Position numbers and translations under genes: made by a program
Assembly (NCBI RefSeq): GCF_029227915.1
Contig: NC_079881.1
Span: 7,936,001 to 8,000,000, forward strand
Length of the DNA: 64,000 nt
Direction of reading: 5' to 3'
Source of the DNA: Hydractinia symbiolongicarpus
Taxonomy: Eukaryota > Cnidaria > Hydrozoa > Anthoathecata > Hydractiniidae
Shown: positions 23,089 through 34,757 of the stretch, piece after piece
Layout of the letters: every line of letters starts with the position of its first letter
How positions within the stretch are numbered: position 1 is the stretch's first letter
The notes under the pieces: generated by a model
Databases searched by the model: none
Seen by the model: only the letters and a program-made list of their open reading frames with translations
Told to the model about the DNA's origin: nothing

Positions 23089-24570
23089 CTAATCATCAAA
23101 TCCATTTACATCAATTTCATCATCCAGAAATGAATCGAACCCAGATAGTGCTTGACTCACATCGTCTTCAGTGAAAGTTGCTTCAGAATCATCATCGCTA
23201 ACATCACCATTTACTAATGTATCAATTTTAACTGTTGTGTTATCACTAGGCACAATACTCTCAGCATGAGCATTAATTAAACTTTTATTTGTATTCAACT
23301 CTAAGGTTACATCGACATCGTTGTCGCTAACAACAATTTCAGTTGAACTATTTGCAAGATCAGTTTTTTGCTCTTCTTTTTCGCACTCTACATCTAAATC
23401 GTCATCTAAATCCAAAATATTATCCAGCATTTGTATGGCATCTGTTTCACCATTACATAAACCATTTGTAACATTTTTATTGTTGTCGACGTTAGAAATT
23501 TTGTTACTTTCTTGTTCTAACTGCTTTTTAATTTTTTCATTTGACTCAGTAACATGATATTCAGAAATGTTTGAACTTTCATCACTTAACTCAAAATCAA
23601 GGTCGGATTCAGTATTTTCATCAACAGAAATAGTTGGATCATTATTCGTGTCAAAACTATGTTCTAAAGGTTTAATGTCAGTTATAATAGCTCGAAAGCA
23701 ATTATCTTCGGGACTAGCACTAACAAAAAAGTTTTCTGATCCGTCTTCAAATGAAGGCGCTGGAGCATTGTTACTTGACTCATCTTCAGTGGATTTTTGG
23801 AATAACTTCTCCAAGCTGTCATATTGAGTTATTCTGTTCAAGTTTGTGTTGCTACCACCAGCTTGTTTGACATGATGAAGAGAGGAATGTTGACTTCCAT
23901 ATATACCACTATCCTTGTTGTTTACAACATCTTTTTGATATGTGGTAATGTTTTTTGCTGAATAATTATTGTCCATAAGATTACCCCCAAGATTTGCATA
24001 CATTTCATCAAAGTTATAAGATTGCTTGGGTAACTTCTGACCACTAATTTTTAAAAGGTCCCGTAAATTTTTATTTTCAACTTGTAAACTTCGCAGGATT
24101 TCTATTTCTTTAACAGACTCTGATTCATCAATTAGTGCAGATCGCCTCATGACATTTGCCATTTCAGCAATTCTCTCGCTTAAAAAAACTTCCTTGGCAG
24201 AAAGTGGGTTGCTGGTGTTCACAACCATGTCAGTTCCATTAGCTTTCATCATGACTAACACTTGCTCCCTGTACTTGTTCATGATCAATTCTAATGCTGA
24301 TTGATGTTCTGCAAGTGATACACTTAACTCTCGGTTTTCCTGCTCCAAATTTTGTATACGCTGGTTTTCTAACTGACTACCCAATACCAGGGTACTTCTG
24401 GGACGATGGTTCGCATTTTCATTCATTTTATTTACTTCTTCATGATACTGTCTCATGGCAATTAATTTATTTTGCAAATTTGTTGTCTCGCTGATCAAAA
24501 TATCTACAGAATTATCATGATTATGAAGCCTCTGCACCAAACGTTTTGCATCAGAAAGGAACTGTTCCAT
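23089..24570 (-). CDS. FGFR1OP2/SIKE family coiled-coil protein with long acidic tail
   Basis: A single intact frame of 493 residues. Residues 1-180 match FGFR1OP2 and SIKE1 almost block for block: L.DAK.LV.RL..HD at the start, HRPRSTLVLGSQLEN, then EHQSALELIMNKYREQV, then RIAEMANVMRRSALIDE and LQVENKNLRDLLKIS. These proteins are coiled-coil subunits of the STRIPAK phosphatase-kinase complex; SIKE1 also restrains IKK-epsilon/TBK1 in vertebrates. Vertebrate members are only about 210-250 residues. Here some 300 further residues follow, rich in D, E, S and N and probably disordered, ending in a DDxDDSE-type acidic segment. The coding region has no intron. A TTTTTTAG acceptor about 30 bases upstream of the ATG points to a spliced 5' UTR, which argues against a processed copy. 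Confidence 0.9.
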   Translation of the reverse strand: MEQFLSDAKRLVQRLHNHDNSVDILISETTNLQNKLIAMRQYHEEVNKMNENANHRPRSTLVLGSQLENQRIQNLEQENRELSVSLAEHQSALELIMNKYREQVLVMMKANGTDMVVNTSNPLSAKEVFLSERIAEMANVMRRSALIDESESVKEIEILRSLQVENKNLRDLLKISGQKLPKQSYNFDEMYANLGGNLMDNNYSAKNITTYQKDVVNNKDSGIYGSQHSSLHHVKQAGGSNTNLNRITQYDSLEKLFQKSTEDESSNNAPAPSFEDGSENFFVSASPEDNCFRAIITDIKPLEHSFDTNNDPTISVDENTESDLDFELSDESSNISEYHVTESNEKIKKQLEQESNKISNVDNNKNVTNGLCNGETDAIQMLDNILDLDDDLDVECEKEEQKTDLANSSTEIVVSDNDVDVTLELNTNKSLINAHAESIVPSDNTTVKIDTLVNGDVSDDDSEATFTEDDVSQALSGFDSFLDDEIDVNGFDD

Positions 24571-24599
24571 TGCTCAGTCAGTTATCTGCATATACTAAA

Positions 24600-25410
24600 A
24601 AAACAAAAAGGCACATTGGTTAGGTATTGAAACATCATAAAAAGTTACAATGGTAGGAGGATCTTGTGTGTAGCAAAAATAGCAGGTGTTGATGTTTAAT
24701 TGGTCCTAGAATTTAAAAGTTGGTATGTGCGATCACTAGCATGTCTACATAATTTTGCCTCTTCTTAATAAAGCCTGTAGCACTATAAGCCACTATCTAG
24801 TCAAGCCACTTTAATCAGGCTCTTATGTACTAACTTTAAATTTTCACACAAAACTGAGGTCAACAAAGACCATAACAAACTGTCTAAGATGTAGTAAAGT
24901 CAAAAAGGAGCAAAGTAAGAAGCTATCGGCCAACTTAAGTTAAGCAAACCGTCAACAAAAACAGCTTCTACGCCAATGGCCAACATGGACTGCTTAATAT
25001 TGATATATAGATCATAAACAAATTAAAAACACACAAAGTTGGATTGAAATGCACAATACACCCCCAATTTCACCTAGACCTTTGTTGACAAATTTATCTC
25101 TGTCATCAAGCATCTAAATCATGTATCTAACATGGGGGTTCCCACTTGCTTGCAATTTCATTTAATAAAGCCTCTTTGAGAACTCTATATCAACAAACTT
25201 CCCAAAAATCTTTTTGTGGTATTCGTAGTATATCAGCCATTATGTTCTTGCCAAAGTTATGGGCAGGGCTTTAGGGATACATTCTATCACTTACTGTCAG
25301 GAAAACCACATGTTAGACTAAAACCACAGAGTTTAGACTATCATGCCAAATTAGGATAATAGCTTTAAGTTCAGGAGATCTTTCATAGATTGTCTAATGG
25401 TACAATGAAG
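24600..25410. other. Upstream of FGFR1OP2/SIKE
   Basis: No gene recognised. Probably holds the 5' UTR exon and promoter of the minus-strand gene. Confidence 0.4.
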
Positions 25411-25831
25411 AAGGTCTATGCACCAAGCTTTTCAATAAATACTCACCAAAATAAGATGCGTTGCCCAAGTGTTATGAATCCATATTATATTTTCCCGTGC
25501 GATTTTTTAATTCACTTCATAGAGCCCTTAAGTGGTGTAAAACTGTTAAACATATTAACAAAACACATTTTTTCGTGGTAGGAAGTAGCTTATAGCAAAT
25601 ATATACTGCAAGATTACAATTAAACACTGAATGAAGAGTGGTATATCGTTTTGTTTGCTATGTTAATCCCCACCTCAACCAGGTCCCAGAGAATCTTTTT
25701 ACTAGGGGTTATTTTTTTCTTGTAACAATTGTAAAACCACAGATTATTTATTTCCTCTGCCGTCGAAGCCATTTTTCGCACGTATTTTAACAAATAAAGT
25801 TTTGAAAGACTTATACTGAAGGACTAAACTA

Positions 25832-27372
25832 CCGTACTGGAATCAGGATACCTAACATCGTGAGCGCGTATCATGCGCGACACGAACGATCCGCGATCCT
25901 ATCTTGACCACCGCGATAGAAAAAATGTTTACGAAGAGCTTCACGATAGTCGGGATGCATAAAAAAATAACGATGCTATCGCAATCGTCACTATTAATTG
26001 TGATTGTCACGATGGATTGTGAATAACATTAAAAATATTAAACAATAGATGTGTATAGCTAATCTTGTGTCTTTGTTTTGTTTTTTTACATTCAAAAATT
26101 CTTTTCCATCTTGTATTTTTATTAGAAATTGGATTTTAGAAATAAGGTGACTCCAACTTAATTACTTGTTCTATGGGCGAAGTAATCAAGTGAGACAATC
26201 AAAGTAAGTCATTATTGTTACTTAACAGATAGTAGTTCACGGTTTGTCGGATGGTAAAATAAAAATAATTTTATCGAGAATGTATAAGTGGTCGGAATAA
26301 CAACAAAATAAAAAATAACAACAGAGAAGGGTTTATGACAAGCATACTTTTCTATGTATGTTTTGCTTGTATTAGCGAATGTTAAATTAGCGAATGTCGG
26401 ATTTAATGAAAGTTTATGGAAAAATAAGAGTGTATGGTTGGAACAACAACAAAAAAAATATAAAAAAAATAACAATAATTTGTCTCACTAAATAAATGTA
26501 ACTAGTATTCAAGGTGAAAAGATAAAAATATTTTCATGGTAAAAAACAGCAAGTTTTTTTGTGTTGTTTTGAAAGTTATACAGCAAGAATTATTCTTGTG
26601 CTGTTTCGAAAGTTATACAGAATATACCTGCGTTATTTTGAAAGACATACAGCAGGTTATACTTAGCCTGTTTCGAGCTTTACACAGCAAGTTATTATTT
26701 TCCCATTTAAAATAATAATACCCAAAATTTATTTTAATAAAAAAGTTAAGTGTTCTTCTAATGTTTTTTGCGCAGTCTTATAGGAAAATTAAAATTTAAG
26801 TGCAAAAAAGTTTCACGGACTATAGTTTAGTTGACAATATTTAAAGTCTTTGGCGACATTAAAATTTTAATTTATATTTATAACGGATTGTTACGGCATT
26901 TTTAGCAAGCAACGTAATTTTAAACATATATTATTCATAACGAAGGAGGGTGTTACCACATTCATAATCTTTTTTTTTCACAGGATGGGATAAGAAAATG
27001 TTTGTTTGTTGATAATTCTATTATTTCTTTATTGTGAAAGTTAGGGTCAGGCGGGCCCATAGGACAACTAAAATCAACTAGAATCTAAACAAGAAAAAAG
27101 CTTACGACAACAAAAATATTTTTGATTTAAAAATAAACAAAAAACAATTATTCATATTTAATTGCGTTATTCTCTCATAACTTTATTTACGTGATTTTAT
27201 AATGTTTAAAGATGTATCATGACGGTCGCAATATGGATCGCGAAAGTCGACCCCACGATGGATCGTGACTTTCACGATGCTAAAAAATTTTAGTATCGCA
27301 ACAGCATTGTGAATTGTGCACGACGCGCATGATTTGCAACCCACAATGTTAGGTGTCCTGATTCCAGTACTG
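25832..27372. mobile_element. Tc1/mariner-type non-autonomous element with TA target site
   Basis: The ends are inverted: the left end reads C.GTACTGGAATCAGGA.ACC and the right end is its complement with the expected CAGTACTGG. It is flanked by TA at 25830-25831 and 27373-27374. CAGT termini with a TA duplication are the Tc1/mariner pattern. The outer 130-200 bases of both arms are imperfect inverted repeats rich in ATCGCGA, CACGAT and ATCGTG words. There is no transposase frame. It sits inside an older element. Confidence 0.75.
26540..26695 (+). repeat. Degenerate tandem repeat, four units of about 37 bp
   Basis: Four imperfect units of the form GTTTTGAAAGTTATACAGCA plus a variable AT-rich part follow each other inside the Tc1-type element. 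Confidence 0.6.
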
Positions 27373-27877
27373 TACTCTTTTTCAAAAAAACAAATAGGAA
27401 TATGCAGATTTATTTTAGTAGCATGTGTTCATATTGTATTAAAATAATACAGGTGCTTCAAGAGAGGCAAAAATTAAATTGCAAATGAGCAATGCTGAAA
27501 CATTCCTTGCATACGATTATTGCGTAACACTTCTCATCGAAAAAGGGAAAAAAAGAGTTAAAAATAATTCTCACGCAAGCATTTTTTGTGCAGTTAAGAA
27601 TTTAAAAAGAATAAAAATTTTCTGTGAATTTCTATGAAAACAAAAATTATATTAGAATTATACTCAAGAATAATATTGGAAGTTGCAAAACCGCAAGAAG
27701 ATGCCGCAACCAAACTTTAATGAATATGCTTAATGTTTAAATTATTTTAAGGTGAACATTGCAATTTTTCAAAAGCGATGTGTAATTTTTGCATATGCGA
27801 TAGTTTGTATGCCTGGATAGCATTTGAGCGTATGGGCATGAGTGCGTGCGATCACATGCATCTCATGGAATTCTCTG

Positions 27878-29740
27878 ATGAAGACCTTATCTTCATCAGA
27901 AGACATTTACAGTGTTGGAAGTCATTCAATTCAGTACCAGATCGTAAAGCTCACACAAAGAGCATACACATTAATTTCCAACTCAAGCCTGTAGCATCCC
28001 AACCTATACCGAAAAATAAATTTAAACTATTTGAGAATACAATTATCTCCTACTATATTGTGTCGTTTTTACTACTGATTTATCCTTGTGTTTTTCTGAA
28101 TTACATACTAAGTTCCTGTTCCTGCAGATAAAACAACAGTGCTTTACTACAGAAAAAATTCTACGTGCTTAAAAGGATTACCATAGCATTTAAAAGAAAA
28201 GTGAGATGACATTACAGAGCTTTGTGAGATGGATTATATACTTTCTACTTTTCCAAGCTTTTCCTGACTTTTGGGAAATTGTTTGTTTTTCAGTTGATCC
28301 TGAAATAAGAAAACTGTATCACTTAGGCAGTACTCTGCAGCCGATAGTCCTACTTTCGCAGGTGTGCAGTCACCATAGTCAAAAATACACTATCATGCCA
28401 CAACTTTGGAGAAGCCTGAAATATGGTGGAATTGGTACATGCTGAGATCAGCATGAATTCTCTGGGAACATTACCAAGTTCGCAATGTATGTTATTTAGA
28501 AAGAAACGTTGTTCTTATTTGCTTGTAGTGGGGATCTTTGAAATTTCTTTGAAATTCTACCCTTGTTTTCAATATATATATTATGTCTAAGATTGTAGCT
28601 AGCTAAACTTGGTCTTTCCAGAGGACACAAGCAAAATAGTGGCCTTAGCACCAGCAAACAGAGGGTTGTGGGAGCTGAGCTACAGCTCAAACTTTTTGCG
28701 ACAAGTAGAATTTTTAAAAAACAAGTTGTCAGTTGTCAAACTTAGAAATAGATAGCTTAGAAATAACTTATTTAGCTTAGAAAGAAAACACCATATAAAC
28801 GTTATGAAAGGTAATTAATAGATATGAAAAACACAAATGTTACTGTTTGATACTATGGCACCAAAATGCCAGCTTAACAAAGGGTACCTATGCCCAATAA
28901 AAGAGACTATGATCCTTGTAAATAATGGCGGTCGGCAGTAATATCTCGATTTCCATTTTTTATTGCCTCGATTGCCTTATCTAGATTTTCAGTCCATTCG
29001 GATGAAACGCGTTCATCCTTCATATATAAAAAAAACGCTAGGCCTCGGGATCGAGGTTGCATTGAGCCTCAGCGTTTTGTGTCGCAACCTCGTTCGTAAT
29101 AACATAGTCTAACACCCAAGGATGTACTTCTCACTTTGTTTAACTTAGCATTTCGGAGTATCAAATCTTATATGATGGTTCAGAAATAGCGTATACCGTA
29201 TAGATTAAAACACGTTAAAGCCCTAACACGTCAAAGATTCTTAAAGTTGGGAAATATGGTTGCTACGTGCGATGCTAGGTAGTTTTTTTTCGCAGACTGG
29301 TGCTGCAAACCGTGCTGAATTGTACAATAAAACCGAGGAAGGTATCGGGCGAAAACAGTGAAAAACTTAGAAGGTCTGATTTTTTAAAATTGAGAAGGTC
29401 TCATCTGAATAATGAAGTACAGGGTGAACACCTCAGGCCCATCGTACATATGTATATTCAAAAAATCCACCGCGGCGCGGTACAAAAATTGTCTTTTCAT
29501 CAACACAACTTAAATTTTGTTAATTTAGAAAGGGTGCCGGTTGTGTTGTGTGCGCCGCGCGCGGAGCGAGCTGATAAAACATATATACGGCCCTGGGTTG
29601 ACTGATGTAAAAATCAGTGCGTACATTAAGTTTTAGCTGGTTAAACATGGATGCCGTACAGCTGTGACAAATCTAGTAAATGCAAACGCGTGGTCAACAA
29701 AGTTCTATAACTAGTTACGTTTCTAATTAATAATATATAT
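27878..29740. other. Spacer between element remnants
   Basis: No gene supported. At about 29034-29080 a small imperfect hairpin has AACGCT and AGCGTT arms enclosing GGCCTC/GAGCC. Other parts look like old, unassigned repeat. Confidence 0.4.
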
Positions 29741-29795
29741 TGTAGATTAAATTGGTGTGTATGTTCAGACTTTTGGAACTAAAAACGAACACAAC

Positions 29796-30450
29796 TCTTT
29801 AACGACGTTTCGGCCGTACGACGGCCATTTTCAAGTATAGCTATTTACAATTGACAAATTCAACACTATATACAAAATATCGTACGATATATCATCGTAC
29901 GATCAAATATTCCGTAGGGGCAAGTCAATTATCTGAAAATAGAAATAATGGCATTGATGCAATATTTCTATTAAGAATTGGCTTATCCCTACGGATTAAC
30001 AAGCTTTCCTTCAAATCCAAATCAAAATTATTAGATGCGGAGGAGATAATAGAAAAATTATCTAAAGATGGTCTATTTTTACAGAAAACAACATGCTCCA
30101 AAACCGCACTAGGGTTAATAGATTTGACGGATTTTCCAGTCAAGGCAGAAACGGCCATGTGTTCGCAGGCTCTAACTTTCAAATGTCTCATAGTTTTCCC
30201 ATAATAGATGGCATTGCAGCCATCACACTGATATTTATATACGACTTTTGAACGCAGAGCCTTTGAAACACGGTCCTTAAACCGGAAAAAATTGCCAATT
30301 CTACAACCCGATTTTTTTTCCGGTTTAACTATTATCTCACACGGACAAGTTTTCACGTGATACTGTTTAAGCCAATCTCGGACCAGATTATTTGTTATTA
30401 CAGCCACCACTATGAACATGCCATTTATATGGTAAAACCTTCATAAATTC
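29796..30450 (-). pseudogene. Penelope-like retroelement remnant, GIY-YIG endonuclease end (family 1)
   Basis: The minus-strand frame 30419-29925 has the Penelope-type endonuclease: IGNFFRFKDR, then VVYKYQCDGC with its CxxC, AIYYGKTMRHLKVRACEH (the GIY-YIG core), and further LKESLLIRRDKPILN. Penelope-like elements encode reverse transcriptase followed by this endonuclease. The reverse transcriptase is missing, and a frameshift near 30420 separates the start of the domain, where a different frame reads PYKWHVHSG. Downstream on the minus strand, 29845-29796, lies GGCCGTCGTACGGCCGAAAC, a hairpin plus GAAAC that resembles part of the hammerhead ribozyme of such elements. Confidence 0.8.
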
Positions 30451-30819
30451 AAGACTGGATTATTCAAGGATATATTTTTCTGGCTTCAAGTTTTTAATAT
30501 ATAGCTATGTTTTAAATACGGGTTAATCTCGAATTTTCCAGTGAGTTTCTTTTTAATTGAGGTTTAACTGTGAAGGTTTGACCGTATGTTTAACCCCATC
30601 TAAATGTAAGCACAGCATAATTGCATAAAATATTGAGTGTAGATTATTGATGCCTTTGATTTATTTGAATTTATTTAAAGTCCTAACAATGCTTTGCGTG
30701 ACGAAATAAACTAAAAATGAGTTCACTTCCTAGCACCCAATCTTTTCTCCAACCAAAATTCATCTATATATACGCCATACTTTTAAACACAAGTCAGTAT
30801 TTTTAAGGTAGCAATTATA

Positions 30820-31933
30820 CAGCCCTTGAAATTAGAATTTTTTTACGTCAGCAGTAAAACTGCCGACGTGAGATACATTTCAATTGATTTGCGTCGACAA
30901 TTTTTTTCAGTGAAATTTTTTAGCTGGAAATAAATTTCGTCATTCATGTTTTATTAGAGGTAGACCTCTCATAATTTTGATACATTGATCTCCTAAGACA
31001 GGGAAAAACGGGAATTGGCATAACTTCCGGATGTTGAACTAACTGGCTTTTTTGTTTTGAGATAAATTCATTAGGTTAGAGCATCATTAGGTTGTATATC
31101 ACAGAAGTCGCCAGTGACATGCTTCAAAAATGCTTGTCACCGGCACAGTTTAACATGAAAAAAAACGGTACAGGAGACTCCATTGTTAGAGACTTCGCAG
31201 AAAATCTTTTTTCACAAAACCGAGGGCAGGGCTGACTTATTGCCTGCTGTGTTGTGTGTGAGAAAGAACTTCTGGACTTCTTTTTAATATGACATAAAAT
31301 TTTTTTCGATTATTATTACTAAACATATTTGATTTCTCTTTCCCCTTTTAAAAGGGTTTTTTAAACTTTATTCAACAATTTTTTTCTTTGGTATTACATC
31401 ACGAGAACATTCGTTCGAAAGCTGTATTAAGGTACACAACACCTAACCTCTCCCATGTTCTGGTTATATTTAACTTGGATGGGTGCGCACTCTTCTCGCA
31501 GTATTCTCTGTGACGATGAAGGTCGGATTGACTTGTGGCATGGTTCCAAATGGTCTTCCCTCTTTCGTTCGAGTCTCAGTGTAATACACCAGCCGAGCAT
31601 AAGAGTGTCAGCATGAAGAAAAGGGGCCGCAATTTTAATGTTCTCTATACCTTACGTTCTTCATAATAACATCGACCATTTTTAATTTTGGTATTCATAA
31701 GCTTTTTAATTTTGGTGACGCTTTAGTTCAGCCTAATGGCCTAGCTTACTGAAAATCGAATTTAATTATTTTGTAGTCGCATTGAGTGAAAGAAGCTCCA
31801 ACAAAACCAAAATTATTGTTATTTAAAAATTTCACAACAAAATTACGTCTTTTTATTTTTTTGCCAACGCAACAGCTGTATCTTCCTATTTTACGTCGGC
31901 AGTGCCGAATGCCGACGTTAATTTTAAGGGCTG
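30820..31933. mobile_element. hAT-like non-autonomous element
   Basis: Inverted ends CAGCCCTTGAAATTA (from 30820) and TAATTTTAAGGGCTG (to 31933) bound 1114 bp. CAG...CTG ends are typical of hAT transposons. Next to each end are palindromic ACGTCGGCAG/CTGCCGACGT words. The flanks share ATTATA directly next to both ends; hAT elements normally leave 8 bp, so the duplication is only partly preserved. There is no transposase frame. Confidence 0.65.
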
Positions 31934-32179
31934 ATTATATATAACTTAAGGAAAACACATTTACGTAGCCCACTATGTGTTCAAAGTGTTCACTGACATT
32001 GCTGCCATTAAATCTGGAGGATTGTAAAATAAAAAAGGCAACAAGCCGAAGTATTTGGGGTGTCCCATTGTCTACAATTGCCAGACTCTCTTTGTCCGCA
32101 TTTCCCACTGGCAATGCTACTCCTATGGGGTAGTGTTAAGCAGCAACACAAACAAAATATCAACTCTGATTATTGAAGA

Positions 32180-32880
32180 TATTATTTCGGTTTGTCTGTT
32201 CAGTATTCATATTACTGTGGAAAGTTTATCATTTCTTGAACATGATAGTTTAGTAGGTGACGTTTCGGGAGTTATATGTTATAGATAATAGGATATTACG
32301 TTTTGGTGTTTATATCTTTGCTTCCCCTTTTGGTATAGAATACACCTCCAGGATGTTCTATTGTCTAGAGTACTATAAGAACAAAAAGAATCACAATATT
32401 ACACATTACACCCTTCTCCCATCATCGGGCAAAGTATAATTATGTTCAGCTTGTATTTATATAATTGCAGAGGAGCTGATAATTACAGTTAATTACAATA
32501 ATTAACATTTAGGACCTAGATATGGGTAACTACTTCTTCTGTAGGGCTGGTAACCAAATCTCAGGAAGTTGATACGAGATGCTGTTTATGTGTTTGTTAC
32601 GTTCTACACTGTTGATGGTTTCTTTAATCTTCCTGGTCGTTGTTCTGGATTCTCTGTCAACGATTTTCTTCTCATCCCAATTAAACTGATGACTTCTGCT
32701 CCAGATGTGGTCCGCAATTTCATTTTTCTTCACATCTCCGTTTCTCACTGCGCGCATATGTTCTTGTACTTGTTGCTTAAACTTTCTTTTTGTTTCGCCT
32801 ATATACATTGCATGACAATCTTTACACGAGATTTTCGTAAACAACATTGCATTGTTCTTCCAGGTTTATTTTGTCTTTGA
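32180..32880 (-). pseudogene. Penelope-like element remnant, 3' end (family 2)
   Basis: The minus-strand frame 32847-32530 encodes the endonuclease end ([17 protein letters not shown]..., [16 protein letters not shown]). The 3' terminal sequence runs to 32180. It is closely related to the copy inside USP36 at 46760-48739. It stops at about 32880, so the reverse transcriptase is lost. A 141-base insertion at 32270-32410 interrupts the terminal repeat between CGTTTCGGG and CCCTTCTCCC. Confidence 0.8.
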
Positions 32881-34757
32881 TTGTAAGATAACAAAGGATT
32901 AAAGCCATATTTTTTTAAGATTGAAAAAACGGAAAGAAAAACAGAGAACAGAAAATACTGAAAATTTTATTGAAAACTTAAGATCAGAACATGTTCAGAT
33001 GTGTTACTAAAATAGCAAACTCACCCCAACTTCTTTCTGTTAAATTGAAACATAACACTTACAGTTAGTTTGATCCTGTCCAACTAGATTGTTACTTTGG
33101 TGATACTTCTGTTGATATAAACTCGCATCTCATGCAGCTGTATTAGATAACTATTAATGAGAAGATACAACTATCACTCTCCACCTACAGAGACGCCATT
33201 GCAATTCATTCCATGATTCACATGATCAAAAACGCATGGCAAAATCGACCGTCATCAATCAAAATTTAATCAATGATGGGAACAGGTGTAGCTCCATTTC
33301 CATTGTAATGCTTTTTATAAATATATCAAGTATGATAAATTATTAAAGTTTCTGGTTTATTCTAGATGAATTTAATGTTTTAACCTACTTAAATCAAGCT
33401 TCTTTGCTACACCCAGTTACCTCTTGATGTTTACCTCACTTTTGCCTTACCTTTTGATGGTGCTCGTTTTGTTCAAACAGTTATTGCTTTCTTATGGGAA
33501 AGTATTGTCTGTACATTTTGTTTTTGGAATTTCCCTTTTTAAGTTTTAAGTACTTTTTAAATTTTTTTTCCATAGTTCTTTCACCATCATAAGATCTTTT
33601 ACTTGGGGCACAATAAACCTGGCCATACATTTTAATAAATGGAAGAGCACATGATAAACATTAATTATCATAATTAGTGGCCATAAAGGCAAAGAGATAT
33701 ACCTACAATTTCTTTGTTGTTTTGTTTTGCCTCTGATTTATTTATTTGTTTCCAAATATAATTTAGCTAACACCACCTCTGCTCATAAAAGTCAAGGTCA
33801 ACTGTTTACCTATGACTAAAAACGATTATTTTGTGATTGCCTGTTTCTTGGCCAGGAATGAGTGATCATATCGTTAAATATGGTGACTGGAAGAAAAACA
33901 AGAAACTTAAGAATTTAAAACCAAATAATAAACTTTTAACAGGGCATTTAAGACCAACATATCTGGTCTTTAAAAAATTAACTCTAGAATCATGAATTCC
34001 CAATCATAAGCCGTGTCTACCACTGTTTTCTTCTCCGTCAATAATGGTATGCCAAAATTTTTGCGATTATATATAGTTTTATCATTGGAATGGATGGCAG
34101 TCCTTGACATGTAAGTAAAGGAAACTAATGGTGGCTTATACATTTTAAAATGATCAAATCTAAATTAAAAAAAAAATTTGTGTCAATTTATATTTTTGAA
34201 TTTAGAAATTTTGAATTTTTTGTGAGAATTTATTTTGCGAATTCCAAAAAATCAAATTTTTTAAGGAAATTTATTTTCTGAGAAATAAAACTTTTGAGTC
34301 AAATCATTCTATAAAGAAAGTTTTGAATTGCAAATTCAATTTTTTTTATCTTTTTTTTATGGTGGTTGTTTCAGCACAGAGTGGCAGCATCTCTTAAATA
34401 ACCTATAACTTGGACTCAAAATATTATTTTTTCTTAAAATCCTCTTTTTTAATTTTATACAATAGTAACTTTTTTGTTCTACATTTTATGTGACAAAAAA
34501 TTGAGCATAATTTTTATAATCCAATAGAAATGATGAATTATATAGTTGTGTGAAAGTATATATTTTACGTTAATGAAAGCACATCTGCAACAAAATTGGT
34601 CTACACTGCTCCTAGCCACAACTGCAAATAGGGTTTTGGGTTTTTTTCCCCAATTTTTTGCAAACTGACATCGTATTAAATCTAAAACCATGGATCCTAA
34701 AATTAAGTTTTGCTATCAAAATTTTTGTTTTAAGAAGTATAAATAAATCAGTAAAAG
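32881..34757. other. Upstream of USP36
   Basis: AT-rich spacer and presumed promoter and 5' UTR of USP36. No other gene or clear repeat was seen. Confidence 0.4.

Larger units (their letters stand above)
25411..27877. mobile_element. Old DNA element (family A) split by a later insertion
   Basis: The two outer parts (about 25411-25830 and 27375-27877) line up in order with the intact family A copy at 35853-36743. On the left GTGGTGTAAAA.TG.TAAA and ATTAACAAAACAC are shared; on the right CAGTTAAGAATTT.AAA, and the end CATGGAATTCTCTG against CTGGAATTCCCTG. Together the parts are about 925 bp, against 891 for the intact copy. The right end is at 27877; the left end is degraded. ATGAAGA occurs at both edges and may be the target duplication. 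The 1.5-kb insertion between them is listed separately. Confidence 0.65.

Noticed and set aside
27778-28131. 117-codon frame
   Set aside because: Its first third is the right end of the family A element; the rest has no resemblance to any family.
31540-31600. tRNA-like GTTCGAGTCTC box
   Set aside because: No A box, no acceptor-stem pairing and no cloverleaf could be drawn around it.
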